Below are positions 25,207 to 34,200 of a stretch of DNA of 49,047 nucleotides, piece by piece. The position numbers were made by a program, and so were the translations under genes. Source of the stretch: Phycisphaeraceae bacterium (GTDB lineage: Bacteria > Planctomycetota > Phycisphaerae > Phycisphaerales > Phycisphaeraceae); the NCBI GenBank assembly GCA_020831765.1, contig JAFIFY010000127.1:1-49047 (forward strand), in the 5' to 3' direction. Numbering within the stretch: the stretch's first letter is position 1; every line of letters starts with the position of its first letter. A model generated the notes under the pieces. The model did no database searches. It had not been told where the DNA came from and saw only the letters and a program-made list of their open reading frames with translations.

Positions 25207-26396
25207 GGACGATCCTCCTGCCTGGATTGAACTCTGCCTTCGCCGACACCCGGATTGTCCGGCACCCTGGCCAGTCGATCTCCGATCAGCATGGCGTTGA
25301 TCACGTTTCGACTATTGCCGTGTTGAATGCGAATCATTTCGCCGATCCGGCCGTCCTCCATCGCCCGGCCGCGCATGGTCAGCATGACGCCACCGACGAC
25401 CGACTGAACGATGACCTCATCCTGCCTCGCCGCCGCCAGGGGTGCGCGAACCTGACTGGCCGCGACCGTCGCGCCGGCCCGAAGGGATGCCACCAGCGTC
25501 TGGCCGATCACTCGATCCACTTCGGTCACCGGAACCAGTTGCGATCCGGTCAGGCGGCGCGACTCGAGCTTGACATCATCGGGACCAATGACATCCCCGC
25601 GGACCATGCTCCGTCGCATCACCACCACATCCGCGAGTTGTTCGACCTGAAGCAACATTCGACGCTGCTCGATCAGCTCCCGGCCGGCGAAGCGACGGAC
25701 CAGCACCGGGACGCGCCCCGGAACCTGCGTCACCACCGGCTCGACCTCGAAACGCTCATTTTCATCGCGCGGCAGCCGGTCGATCCACGCCGCATCCTGA
25801 TCGGTGAGCGAATGTTCCCAACGGCCCGGCTGCTCGGCCGAGAGCATCTTCACCAGTCCCAGCAACTGCGAACGAAGCGGATGTGAGCCGGCATCGCCAT
25901 TCGATGGGTTGGAAGCTTGCCGATCGTCATCGCCGCGCTGGGAATCGTTGGCGGATTCGGCCTCGTCACCTTCGATATACGCAACCCGAATCGCCTTGCA
26001 CTGGGCGAAACCTCGAAGATCGACATGCGCCCAGTTGACTCCGATCCTGCCCAGGTCGCGCCGGATCGTCGCCGCCGAGACGACGGTCGTCACCTCGACA
26101 TCAACCTGGTAGGCGCCGATCCGGGCGACGGGAAACGCGCCCAGCGCTTCAGCGCCGGGACCGGTCAGACCGGCCACATCTCCCAATGTCACCCAATCGT
26201 CGGCGACCTCGGCCTCGTTCTTCAGACCAATCACCACACCGCTGTTGATTCTGGCCAGTTCCCCGCGAAAGGTATCCTGGCGCTTGGCAAGTGTGGATGA
26301 GTCCTCGCCGCGAGCCGGAATCGCCACGGAACAGGCCAGGATCAGGCTCAGGATCACCGTTCGTAGTGCGCATGCGGGATTTACGTGGTCAGTCAT
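25203..26396 (-). CDS. flgA: FlgA, P-ring assembly chaperone
   Basis: A 397-residue periplasmic protein that helps FlgI assemble the P ring. A signal peptide (ILSLILACSVAIPARG) precedes a long N-terminal region (to about 240). The C-terminal SAF-type part holds VVMRRSMVRGDVIGPDDVKLESRR, DRVIGQTLVASLRAGATV, VIVQSVVGGVMLTMRGRAMEDGRIGEMIRIQH and NAMLIGDR, typical of FlgA. It is longer than enteric FlgA (about 220), the extra being N-terminal and including an acidic low-complexity stretch near residues 145-170. Its stop overlaps the flgH start. GAGGA about 9-10 nt before the ATG. Confidence 0.92.
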   Translation of the reverse strand: MTDHVNPACALRTVILSLILACSVAIPARGEDSSTLAKRQDTFRGELARINSGVVIGLKNEAEVADDWVTLGDVAGLTGPGAEALGAFPVARIGAYQVDVEVTTVVSAATIRRDLGRIGVNWAHVDLRGFAQCKAIRVAYIEGDEAESANDSQRGDDDRQASNPSNGDAGSHPLRSQLLGLVKMLSAEQPGRWEHSLTDQDAAWIDRLPRDENERFEVEPVVTQVPGRVPVLVRRFAGRELIEQRRMLLQVEQLADVVVMRRSMVRGDVIGPDDVKLESRRLTGSQLVPVTEVDRVIGQTLVASLRAGATVAASQVRAPLAAARQDEVIVQSVVGGVMLTMRGRAMEDGRIGEMIRIQHGNSRNVINAMLIGDRLARVPDNPGVGEGRVQSRQEDRP

Positions 26397-26443
26397 GTTC
26401 CGGGTTCCTCAAGTTCAGTCACGCATTCGTTCAACGTTTCGAA

Positions 26444-27250
26444 TTACCGCCTGAGGTTGGAGACGACCTGCAAGGCCTGATCAGCCGACTGGATCGACTG
26501 GCTGTTCATCTCGAACGCGCGTTGGGTCTTGATGAGCGACACCAGTTCCGTCACCGGGTCGACATTGGACATTTCGATCGCGCCCGACAGGATTCCACCG
26601 AGGTTGCCATTGGTCGGAGTGTCGGTGATCGGAGGTCCGGAAGCCGAGGTTTCGAAGAAGAGATTGCCCGCCGCCGCCTCCAGCCCATGGGGGTTGATGA
26701 AGGTCGATATCTCCAACTGCCCGATGCCGATCGGCTCAGCGTTGCCTTGGGTCGTACCGGTGATCAGGCCTTCGGCCGAAATGCTGATCGATGTGATTTC
26801 CGCCGGGATATTGATCGGCGGGATCAGCCTTGGTCCATCATGGGAGCCCAGCACAAGATCACCATCGGAGTTGCGGAAGAAGTTCCCCGCACGGGTATAG
26901 GCCGTGACGTTCTCGCCGCCTCGAAGCGCATTGACCTGAAAGAAGCCCTGTCCGACAATCATCATGTCCAAGTCCCTGTCGGTCACACGCGGGCTGCCGG
27001 TCTTGAAATCGAACTGCGTATTGGAAATCTGCGTGCCCATGCCGACGTACAGACCCGCCGGTCGGGCATCGCCGTTGGCGTTCTCGACGCCAGGCTGCTT
27101 CTTTTCCATGTAAAGCAGGTTCTCGAAATTCGAGCGGGACGCCTTGAAGCCGACCGTGTTGACGTTCGCCAGGTTGTTGGCGATGACATCCAGGTCGGTG
27201 CTCAGGGCCGAAAGGCCGGTCGAGGCTGAGTGAAGGGCGACAATGGCCAT
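26444..27250 (-). CDS. flgG: FlgG, flagellar distal rod protein
   Basis: A 268-residue axial protein. The N-terminal block ALHSASTGLSALSTDLDVIANNLANVNTVGFK, the YMEKKQPG segment, GQGFFQV, and the C-terminal SNVDPVTELVSLIKTQRAFEMNSQSIQ with DQALQVVSNLRR are canonical for FlgG. It builds the distal rod of the basal body. Ribosome site AAGGAG lies 9 nt upstream. It is 39 bases downstream of flgF in the operon. Confidence 0.97.
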   Translation of the reverse strand: MAIVALHSASTGLSALSTDLDVIANNLANVNTVGFKASRSNFENLLYMEKKQPGVENANGDARPAGLYVGMGTQISNTQFDFKTGSPRVTDRDLDMMIVGQGFFQVNALRGGENVTAYTRAGNFFRNSDGDLVLGSHDGPRLIPPINIPAEITSISISAEGLITGTTQGNAEPIGIGQLEISTFINPHGLEAAAGNLFFETSASGPPITDTPTNGNLGGILSGAIEMSNVDPVTELVSLIKTQRAFEMNSQSIQSADQALQVVSNLRR

Positions 27251-27289
27251 GGAATTGGACTCCTTGAATTACCCTAGAAGCGCAACGGG

Positions 27290-28075
27290 TCAGGCAACGC
27301 GACCGAGCGTGTTGATCGCCTGATCCATCAACTGATCGTGATATCGAAGCAGTGTGGCATTGCTGCCCACCGCGCGTCCGGCGCCGGTGACATCCATCAG
27401 GGCGGTGATCGGATCAACACCGCTGGCCTCGATGAACCCTTCGTGCATCAGCCTGTTCCGGGCCGGCTGACGCAGCTCGGCGTCGCCCTCCAATCGGAAG
27501 AGATTACGTTGATCCTTGACCAAGGCCTGGAGATCGAGAATCTGACTGACACCCAAGCTTGCCACCTCCTGGTCACCCTGGAGTACCCGGCCCTCCGAAT
27601 TGATCATCACCGGCCGGTTCACATCGACACGAATGGGCTGATCTTGATCGTCCAGCACCTGATGTCCTCCGGCCACGGTCACCAAGTGTCCATCGGGCCC
27701 AACCACGAATTGGCCGGCACGGGTCAAACGGGTTTCCATCCCGCCGCCGTCCGACCCGGCGACGCCAACCACAAAGAACGAATCATCACCATCCAACGCC
27801 ACATCAAGTGGGCGTTCAGTTCGCTCCCTGGGGCCGGGGCTGAAGTTGATCCGATGACGCGCCGACCAGACGCCGCCGCCAAGCCGGTCCATCAGCTCGT
27901 GAGCCGAATCGAACCCATGATTTCCTTCCACCGACTGGGGCGCACGTTGCCGCACGTCGGCGATATCGGGCTTGAAGCCGGGCGTCCGCACATTGGCCAG
28001 ATTGTTGGCAAAGACATCCTGCCGGGCCATGTGGGTCTGAATCGCGCTCAGCGAAAGGTAAAGTCCATAGTCCAT
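27290..28075 (-). CDS. flgF: FlgF-type flagellar rod protein
   Basis: A 261-residue rod protein of the flagellar basal-body family. MDYGLYLSLSAIQTHMARQDVFANNLANVRTPGFKPD at the N-terminus and GFIEASGVDPITALMDVTGAGRAVGSNATLLRYHDQ near the C-terminus mark it. The first position of the operon and the pairing with FlgG support FlgF over other rod proteins. GAGG lies 9 nt before the ATG. A sigma-54-type promoter ends about 45-55 bases upstream. Confidence 0.9.
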   Translation of the reverse strand: MDYGLYLSLSAIQTHMARQDVFANNLANVRTPGFKPDIADVRQRAPQSVEGNHGFDSAHELMDRLGGGVWSARHRINFSPGPRERTERPLDVALDGDDSFFVVGVAGSDGGGMETRLTRAGQFVVGPDGHLVTVAGGHQVLDDQDQPIRVDVNRPVMINSEGRVLQGDQEVASLGVSQILDLQALVKDQRNLFRLEGDAELRQPARNRLMHEGFIEASGVDPITALMDVTGAGRAVGSNATLLRYHDQLMDQAINTLGRVA

Positions 28076-28131
28076 GGGTCACGACCTCGTTTTTCCGGCT
28101 CCGCCGGCGGGCAAGTAGGCCCCGATTGGAC

Positions 28132-28147
28132 AGCAATCCGGGTGCCA
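28132..28147 (-). promoter_or_regulatory. Sigma-54 (-24/-12) promoter of the flgF operon
   Basis: The minus strand reads TGGCACCCGGATTGCT, matching the consensus TGGCACG-N4-TTGCW at all but one position with exact spacing. Transcription would start near 28120, giving a leader of about 45 nt before flgF. RpoN-dependent control of rod/ring/hook genes is known in many flagellated bacteria. Confidence 0.7.
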
Positions 28148-28297
28148 GTCATGGCAGCGGCCGGACTCGATCGTTCGGGCAGCGCCGGAAGATGGTGAAG
28201 ACCAAGGTCCGCGACGATACCCCTGGTTCGCCGAGGCTGGAGAATCGCATGGGATCAACACGGCCGCGCAAGGCCAGGCTCCGATAATCTCAACGAC

Positions 28298-28468
28298 ATG
28301 CGCAAAGATGACCCGTTGAAGCGCAAGTTCGACCGCTATGGATGGCTCACCCGCTGGGTTAAGAGTCCGACCAAGCCGCACACGGTAGCGCGGCCATGGG
28401 GCTCAAAAGACAGGATACGGGGCTCCAGCCCGGAGGGTTGCCCATTGGTACTTGGGAAGCGCGATTGA
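28298..28468 (+). CDS. Possible small protein, 56 residues, leaderless
   Basis: An open frame starting MRKDDPLKRKFDRYGWLTRW and ending VLGKRD, hydrophilic and basic, with no recognised family. It is divergent from the flgF operon. The only support is a TAATCT box exactly 7 nt before the ATG, the geometry seen at other apparently leaderless genes here, and a GC-rich third-position pattern in the first 35 codons. The rest of the surrounding 398-base gap holds only the sigma-54 promoter. Confidence 0.3.
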   Translation: MRKDDPLKRKFDRYGWLTRWVKSPTKPHTVARPWGSKDRIRGSSPEGCPLVLGKRD

Positions 28469-28473
28469 AGACC

Positions 28474-29262
28474 TCAGCCGGCCTTGGCCATCGGTACCTT
28501 GCCGTAATAATCCCTCAACCACCCGTCGATGGGGGTGCCGGCGATGGCGGTGGGCTGAAAATCGAAGCGATCATTGAATAATCCCTTCTCCGGCGGATTG
28601 GCAACAAAATAATCCAGGGCGGGATGGAGCGGCCGTTTGGCCATTTCGCTTTCGAGATTGCCGCGCAACAGTACCACCGGATGATCGTTTACCGCGTTGT
28701 AAGACTTGACATCATCTTCCTGCATAAAGCCGAAGAAGCGCGAGTAGAACCGGGCATGCCGAGGATGTACCCCGATAACGAAATCCGTAATCTTCCTGCT
28801 CAGCCCGAAATAGAACGCCAGGCGCATGAACTGGAAAAGACTTTCGGTCGTTCGCGAAAGATGTCTGCGACGATCGGCAAACAGGCCGACTTCCATCAGG
28901 CGGTGGCCCTTGCTCCGCAAACGCTGGAGTTGCGGCCCGTAAACCCGGTCCAGGGGAAGCATGGCCCCTTCGCGGCTTGGGTCATCGGTAATGGCGGTAA
29001 GGGTTGATACGGGGATGATGCCAATGCTTGAACTGAGCACGGCCGTCCCGGGCCCGATGGCCTGAGGCGCCATGTGGATGTGATGAGGATTCTGATGAAT
29101 CAGTCCCACACGGACATATGCATCGTAAACCAACCGCCATGAGGCAATAACCTCATCAACGGTGGACGAAACGCAAAGACCCAGATTCTCGCCTGATTCA
29201 TCGATCAAGGCGTCATCCAGTGCACTAGTGACGTCCAAGGACGAATCCCTTCTCTTTTCCAT
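28474..29262 (-). CDS. FeeM-like N-acyl amino acid synthase / exosortase-associated acyltransferase family
   Basis: A 262-residue protein of the GNAT-like FeeM fold. Typical features are VDEVIASWRLVYDAYVRVGLI, the TLTAITD strand, LMEVGLFADRR, and FVIGVHPRHARFYSRFFGF, which matches the conserved VHPRHxxFYxRxFGF core of FeeM and of the PEP-CTERM/exosortase-associated acyltransferases. FeeM makes long-chain N-acyl tyrosines from acyl-ACP; the exosortase-linked relatives are uncharacterised. Two PEP-CTERM proteins are in this window, so either reading is possible. No acyl-carrier-protein gene adjoins it. The start is uncertain: ATG 29262 or GTG 29304, neither with a good ribosome site. It is divergent from trpB. 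Confidence 0.7.
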   Translation of the reverse strand: MEKRRDSSLDVTSALDDALIDESGENLGLCVSSTVDEVIASWRLVYDAYVRVGLIHQNPHHIHMAPQAIGPGTAVLSSSIGIIPVSTLTAITDDPSREGAMLPLDRVYGPQLQRLRSKGHRLMEVGLFADRRRHLSRTTESLFQFMRLAFYFGLSRKITDFVIGVHPRHARFYSRFFGFMQEDDVKSYNAVNDHPVVLLRGNLESEMAKRPLHPALDYFVANPPEKGLFNDRFDFQPTAIAGTPIDGWLRDYYGKVPMAKAG

Positions 29263-29475
29263 GGCTGGCTCGACTTGCCGGAAAGACAGCAATCTTGCAA
29301 CCACTGGTCACCACAATGGCGACCGTCTTGATGAACAATCGGAACAGAATGACTACGTCTTGAGACTTCCCACCAAAGACAATCGTAACAAACCACAAAG
29401 TCGCCGGGAATGCAAGTCAACTTGTGCGAATTCGGCTAAAATCAGCATAATCTGCCTAAAAAGATTGGTTTTCCA

Positions 29476-30708
29476 ATGAATTCAACCACCATTGACTCGA
29501 CATCGCCGCTCCGTTCTCTGCCAGACTCCGCGGGCCACTTCGGCCGTTTCGGCGGCGTCTTCGTACCGGAAACGCTTTACCACGCATTAGATGCGCTTTC
29601 CCGGGCCTATACCGAATCGCGAACCGATCCGAAGTTTCAGGAAGAACTGGATCAACTCCTGGAAAACTACGTCGGCCGGGCCACGCCACTATACCATGCC
29701 CGACGCCTGAGCGAGCAAGTCGGCGGGGCATCGATCTGGCTCAAGCGCGAGGACCTGGCCCACACCGGAGCGCACAAGATCAATAACGCCCTGGGTCAGG
29801 CGCTGCTGACGCGGCGGATGGGCAAGACCCGGGTGATCGCCGAGACCGGTGCGGGCCAGCATGGCGTGGCCACCGCCACAGCCGCCGCCGTTTTCGGTCT
29901 TTGCTGCGAGGTCTACATGGGCAGCGAAGACATCCGGCGGCAAGCGCCCAATGTCAAGCGGATGAAGCTGATGGGTGCCAAGGTCGTGCCGGTCGAATCC
30001 GGCTCACGCACCCTCAAGGATGCCACCAATGCCGCGATGCGCGACTGGATGGAATCCAGCCAGTCCACCCATTACATTATCGGCTCGGTGGTCGGTCCAC
30101 ATCCATTTCCGATGATTGTCCGCGATTTCCAGTCCGTGATCGGCCATGAGGCCCGGTCACAGTGCACTTCGCGGTTCGGACGCCTGCCGGATGCGGTGGT
30201 GGCCTGCGTGGGTGGCGGCTCCAATGCCGCGGGCATCTTTTACCCGTTCATCGACGATCAGGAAGTGAAACTGGTCGGCGTGGAAGCCGGCGGCCGGAGC
30301 GCTAAGCTCGGCCATCACGCCGCGCCGCTTTCCTTCGGCTCACCGGGCGTGCTGCATGGCTCGCTCAGCTATGTGCTTCAGGATGATGATGGACAGACCG
30401 CCGATGTGCACTCGGTCTCGGCCGGGCTGGATTATCCCGGCGTGGGCCCCGAGCACAGTCACTGGCACGATGCCGGCCGCGTTCAATACACCGCCGTCAC
30501 CGACGATGCGGCACTGGAGGCCTTCAAGCTACTGACGCGCCTCGAAGGCATTCTCCCGGCACTGGAATCTTCCCACGCCGTGGCCCATGCTCTGGAACTG
30601 GCCCGATCCATGCCCGCTGATCAACATCTGCTGATCAATCTCTCGGGCCGGGGCGACAAGGACCTTGATGAAGCCCTGCGACTCATGGGCGAAAAACCAG
30701 CCGAGTAA
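29476..30708 (+). CDS. trpB: Tryptophan synthase beta chain
   Basis: A 410-residue PLP enzyme joining indole and serine to give tryptophan. [39 protein letters not shown] (PLP lysine), [27 protein letters not shown] (phosphate-binding loop) and [11 protein letters not shown] are diagnostic of the TrpB1 type that pairs with TrpA. trpA is not adjacent, so the trp genes are at least partly scattered here. The ATG follows an AT-rich stretch with TAAAAT and TAATCT boxes about 45 and 35 nt upstream; no strong ribosome site. Confidence 0.97.
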   Translation: MNSTTIDSTSPLRSLPDSAGHFGRFGGVFVPETLYHALDALSRAYTESRTDPKFQEELDQLLENYVGRATPLYHARRLSEQVGGASIWLKREDLAHTGAHKINNALGQALLTRRMGKTRVIAETGAGQHGVATATAAAVFGLCCEVYMGSEDIRRQAPNVKRMKLMGAKVVPVESGSRTLKDATNAAMRDWMESSQSTHYIIGSVVGPHPFPMIVRDFQSVIGHEARSQCTSRFGRLPDAVVACVGGGSNAAGIFYPFIDDQEVKLVGVEAGGRSAKLGHHAAPLSFGSPGVLHGSLSYVLQDDDGQTADVHSVSAGLDYPGVGPEHSHWHDAGRVQYTAVTDDAALEAFKLLTRLEGILPALESSHAVAHALELARSMPADQHLLINLSGRGDKDLDEALRLMGEKPAE

Positions 30709-30835
30709 CCCCACCCCCGGAACCCCGAAAGTGCCCCCGGAAATATCCCCGCCGGCAAGCGCTAAAGCGCAACGCCTTAAACGCGGACGAAAACTCCCCT
30801 GCCGCGCAACGCTTCGGCGCAAGGTCTGACGGCCC

Positions 30836-32452
30836 TCATCGCGCAAACTCAATCGTGCGTAGCTCGCGAAGCACGGTGATGCGGATTTCTCCGGGAAAGG
30901 TCATCTCATCGCTGACCCGCTTGGCTATGTTCCGGGCGATCAGGATGCAGTTGCCATCGTCCACCCGCTCCGGATCGACCACCACCCGAACCTCGCGGCC
31001 GGCCTGGATGGCGAATGCCTGACGCACCCCGGGCTGATCGGTGGCGATCTTCTCGAGGTCTTCAAGCCGTCGGACATATTTCTCCAGCGTTTCCCGTCGT
31101 GCCCCGGGCCGGGCCCCGCTGATGGCATCGGCGGCCATGACGATGGGCGTGTAAGGGCTGATGGATGGGATGTCGTTGTGGTGGCCGCCGATGGCGTTGA
31201 GCACTTCCGCCTTTTCGTTGTACTTCTTGCAGAACTCCATGCCGATGGCCGGGTGTCCGCCTTCCACCTCGTGATCCATAGCCTTGCCGATATCGTGGAG
31301 GAACCCGCACCGCCGCGCCAGCGCGCCGTCCAGGCCCAGTTCATCGGCGATCACCTGGCACAGATACGCCGTCTCGATCGAGTGCTTGAGGATGTTCTGG
31401 CCGAAACTCATGCGGAAATGCAGGCGGCCCATCATCTCGCTGACCCGCGGGTGCAGGCCCTGGATATTGGCCTCGATGGCCGCATCCTTGCCGTATTTGA
31501 TGATCCGCTGGTTCATCTCCTTGGTGATGTTCTCCACCACCTCCTCGATCCTCGCCGGATGGATGCGACCATCATCCACCAGCTTCTGCAGCGCCTCGGC
31601 GGCCACAGCGCGTCGGACGGGATCGAAGCAGGAAACCACCACCACGCCCGGCGTGTCATCCACAATCACATCCACACCCGTGGTCTTTTCGAACGCCCGG
31701 ATATTGCGACCCTCCCGGCCGATGACCCGGCCCTTCATGTCATCTGATGGGATCGCGATCGCGCTGACGGTGTTGTCCACGGTGTGCTCGCTGGCATAGC
31801 GCTGAATCGCCTGGAGCGTGATCTTGAGGGCCTGGTCACGGCATTCCTCCTCGGCTTTCTGAAGGTTCCGCTGCACCAGTTGGGCCGCTTCACGCTGCAC
31901 ATCCCGCTCGAAGGCCACCAACGTCTCCCGGCGCGCTTCTTCCTCGCTCATCCCGCCGACCCGAAGCAACTCTCGCTTCCGCTCCTCCAAGGCCTTTTCA
32001 TTGTGCCGCCGCTGTTCCTCCAGCAGCGTCTCAAGCTCCGCCTCGCGCTGGGTCACCACCTGCTCGCGTTTCTTGATCTTCCCGTCCAGCTCATCCAGGA
32101 AACGCTCCTTGGTGGTCAGTGTGTCCAGCTTCCGGTCCAGGTTGTCCTCACGCTTGACCAGCCGCTGCTCGGCCTCCTTGATTTCGGCCTTCTCCCGGTT
32201 CAACTCCCGCTCGAATTCCTCGCGACGCTTGGCCAGTTCCTCGCGGGCATCCAATTCCAACTGCTTCTTGATGTGCCCCGCCTCGCTCTTGGCCTCCTCG
32301 ATCAGCCGCCCGGCCTGGCGCTGGGCATCGCCCAGCGACCGCGCGCCGATCAACTTGCTGATCAGCAGCATCAAACCAGCGCCCACCAACAGGCCACCGG
32401 CACCAAGGCCGATCGCCAGAGCATCTCCCAAAATCAACGGGATATCGAGCAT
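30836..32452 (-). CDS. rny: Ribonuclease Y
   Basis: A 538-residue membrane-anchored endoribonuclease that starts mRNA decay. An N-terminal membrane helix (about 5-32) is followed by a long charged coiled coil (to about 215), a KH domain ([22 protein letters not shown]) and an HD domain with [12 protein letters not shown] as metal/catalytic motif, then a C-terminal domain ending in [20 protein letters not shown]. Length equals that of the family. AAGGGG about 8 nt before the ATG. Monocistronic by spacing. Confidence 0.96.
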   Translation of the reverse strand: MLDIPLILGDALAIGLGAGGLLVGAGLMLLISKLIGARSLGDAQRQAGRLIEEAKSEAGHIKKQLELDAREELAKRREEFERELNREKAEIKEAEQRLVKREDNLDRKLDTLTTKERFLDELDGKIKKREQVVTQREAELETLLEEQRRHNEKALEERKRELLRVGGMSEEEARRETLVAFERDVQREAAQLVQRNLQKAEEECRDQALKITLQAIQRYASEHTVDNTVSAIAIPSDDMKGRVIGREGRNIRAFEKTTGVDVIVDDTPGVVVVSCFDPVRRAVAAEALQKLVDDGRIHPARIEEVVENITKEMNQRIIKYGKDAAIEANIQGLHPRVSEMMGRLHFRMSFGQNILKHSIETAYLCQVIADELGLDGALARRCGFLHDIGKAMDHEVEGGHPAIGMEFCKKYNEKAEVLNAIGGHHNDIPSISPYTPIVMAADAISGARPGARRETLEKYVRRLEDLEKIATDQPGVRQAFAIQAGREVRVVVDPERVDDGNCILIARNIAKRVSDEMTFPGEIRITVLRELRTIEFAR

Positions 32453-33258
32453 CAGGATTCCCCTTTCCCGCCGCGGGGACGAATACGTCCAGGCGCGGCG
32501 TCAGGGGCACAGACTTGAAGGGAGACATCGCACAGACGCCTCACCATCTAAAGGTGTACCACCAGGCGGCACGGACCTTCAGGTCGTAACCGGATGGATC
32601 GGGGGACGAAGGACCGGAAACTTCGGAAACGACAGCAACCAACGATATTGAAGGCGCATCACGCCGACAGGCCCGGCGACTTTCACCGGAACCGGTAACC
32701 GAGTTATCCGAAACAGCTTCATCATCTTCAATCTATCCAGCAGACGGACCCAGCCGCTCGCCGGCCCGACTCCCGAGTGTCCATGGACAATCAGAAGCCG
32801 GGTTTTTCGGTCACCTCAGCCGGGGAACTTGCCTCCAGCCTGTGCCGTTATTCGACATATCGCGCGCCGGCCATGCGGCAGACGACTTCAGGGACGCTCG
32901 TTCACACGTCCAGCACCACAACCGGCATCGCCCGGTCTAAAATCCCCCATCACGCGCCCGCGATACTTCCGAATCGAGCCGAGGGCCAAAAGAGCGGCCT
33001 TGCCCGCGCCAATGCATCGCCGATGCCGTGGAGCCATTCCGCCGCCGCGACGCTAACCAAATCATAATCGCCAGGACCGGCTACCGTCAAGTCGGCTTAT
33101 TTCCAAATCCCTACCGCCAACAGACTTGCATAACCGATCATGCCGGGCTTGCCGGCCATGGTAGCCCCCCCCCGATCCTCACCTCGACCACCGCGCGATC
33201 CGACACTGGCGGGCCGATACGCCGGTCGCCGCTGTGCCCGGCAACCGACAAGTCTCTA
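32453..33258. other. Intergenic stretch of about 800 bases without a supported gene
   Basis: Between the SPOR-like lipoprotein stop and the RNase Y start. A plus-strand frame at 32777-33067 has no recognised domain or ribosome site, and the opposite strand in register with it is broken by several stops. No strong hairpin-plus-T terminator or consensus promoter was found. It could hold an untranslated leader of rny or a decayed gene. Confidence 0.4.
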
Positions 33259-34098
33259 TCAATTGCGTACTTGCACCAGGAAGCTGGGCCGCACTTCCTG
33301 TCGGCCGCCGGGAAGATTGACGACGATGGTTCGCCCGTTGCCCAGATTGTGGGGGAACTGCTCCTGCAATTGCCGGACCGCCGGGCCGTAGACCATGATC
33401 TTTCCGCCGCCTGCGTGCTCCCGAGCGACAAGGTCGGCATCGGTGAAGAGGCCCACGGTGACGCTGGACATGACCGGTCCATGGTAGAAATACGCCTCAA
33501 CCCCATCAGCGCGAAGCACCTCGACCATCTGCTCGGCCGCCTTCTCAAAATCGCCGGCCGCCTCATCGTAAAAGCCGATCTGCAGTGAATACATGCCCGC
33601 GTGCTGGCGAAGGTCATATTCGGATGTCGGCCCCCTTCGGCCCGGCATGACCATGACCAGCCGGCTTTCCCGGAACCGTTGCCCGTCTTCCAGCTCCGCC
33701 ACCCGTAGCTCGCGCAGGTCCTCGACGGCGGCATCGACGCGCGGATCGGGATATCGGCCGCGATAAAGCCTCGCCCGGTCACCATCGTGGTGTACCCACA
33801 GGCCCGTCACCGATGTCTGCGACCGGATGCGACCGGCCAGGCGCTCGGCCTGTCGCCGCGCATCCCGACCGGTGAACTCAGCCACCAGGATCGTCCAGCC
33901 CGAACGCTCGGCCGATCGGACCGAACCGCGATCGGATCGCGCGCGGGCCTCGCTTCTCTGGCGATCGGCCGCTTCTCGCATGCCCGGAAACGTCTCGCGA
34001 ACCACCCGGCGCTCCTCCACACAGCCGACAATGACCAGCAGCATGCCCAGCGCCAGCGCCGGCCCGCATATGCCCAAAACGCCGCGGCCCATCCACAT
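33259..34098 (-). CDS. Lipoprotein with two SPOR-like repeats
   Basis: A 279-residue putative outer-membrane or periplasmic lipoprotein. The N-terminus has a hydrophobic segment ending in LLVIVGCVEE, a lipobox with Cys at about 26. Two segments resemble SPOR folds: GWTILVAEFTGRDARRQAERLA... to RARLYRGRY (about 68-120) and MYSLQIGFYDEAAGDFEKAAEQ... to MSSVTVGLFTDAD (about 170-225). SPOR domains bind septal glycan strands lacking stem peptides. Only fold-level features are visible, so the assignment is tentative. ATG 34098 has GGAG 8 nt upstream. It follows the 35454 oxidoreductase by 102 bases on the same strand. Confidence 0.55.
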   Translation of the reverse strand: MWMGRGVLGICGPALALGMLLVIVGCVEERRVVRETFPGMREAADRQRSEARARSDRGSVRSAERSGWTILVAEFTGRDARRQAERLAGRIRSQTSVTGLWVHHDGDRARLYRGRYPDPRVDAAVEDLRELRVAELEDGQRFRESRLVMVMPGRRGPTSEYDLRQHAGMYSLQIGFYDEAAGDFEKAAEQMVEVLRADGVEAYFYHGPVMSSVTVGLFTDADLVAREHAGGGKIMVYGPAVRQLQEQFPHNLGNGRTIVVNLPGGRQEVRPSFLVQVRN

Positions 34099-34200
34099 CA
34101 CCAAAGCTCCGCTTGCCGTTCCACCATGCCATGCCCGGTCCGCCAGCCCGCGAACCCATCCTCCGGGCCACGCAGCGGGCCGAACCGGCGACCGCGCCCT

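Noticed and set aside
25203-26396. Long FlgA as a fusion of two genes
   Set aside because: The frame is continuous and the N-terminal part lacks any separate domain; extended FlgA proteins are known.
32777-33067. 96-codon plus-strand frame, and its minus-strand mirror with a weakly glycosyltransferase-like PVVVLDV...SVPEVV string
   Set aside because: The plus frame has no domain or ribosome site. The minus mirror is broken by several stops; similarity is too weak to call a pseudogene.
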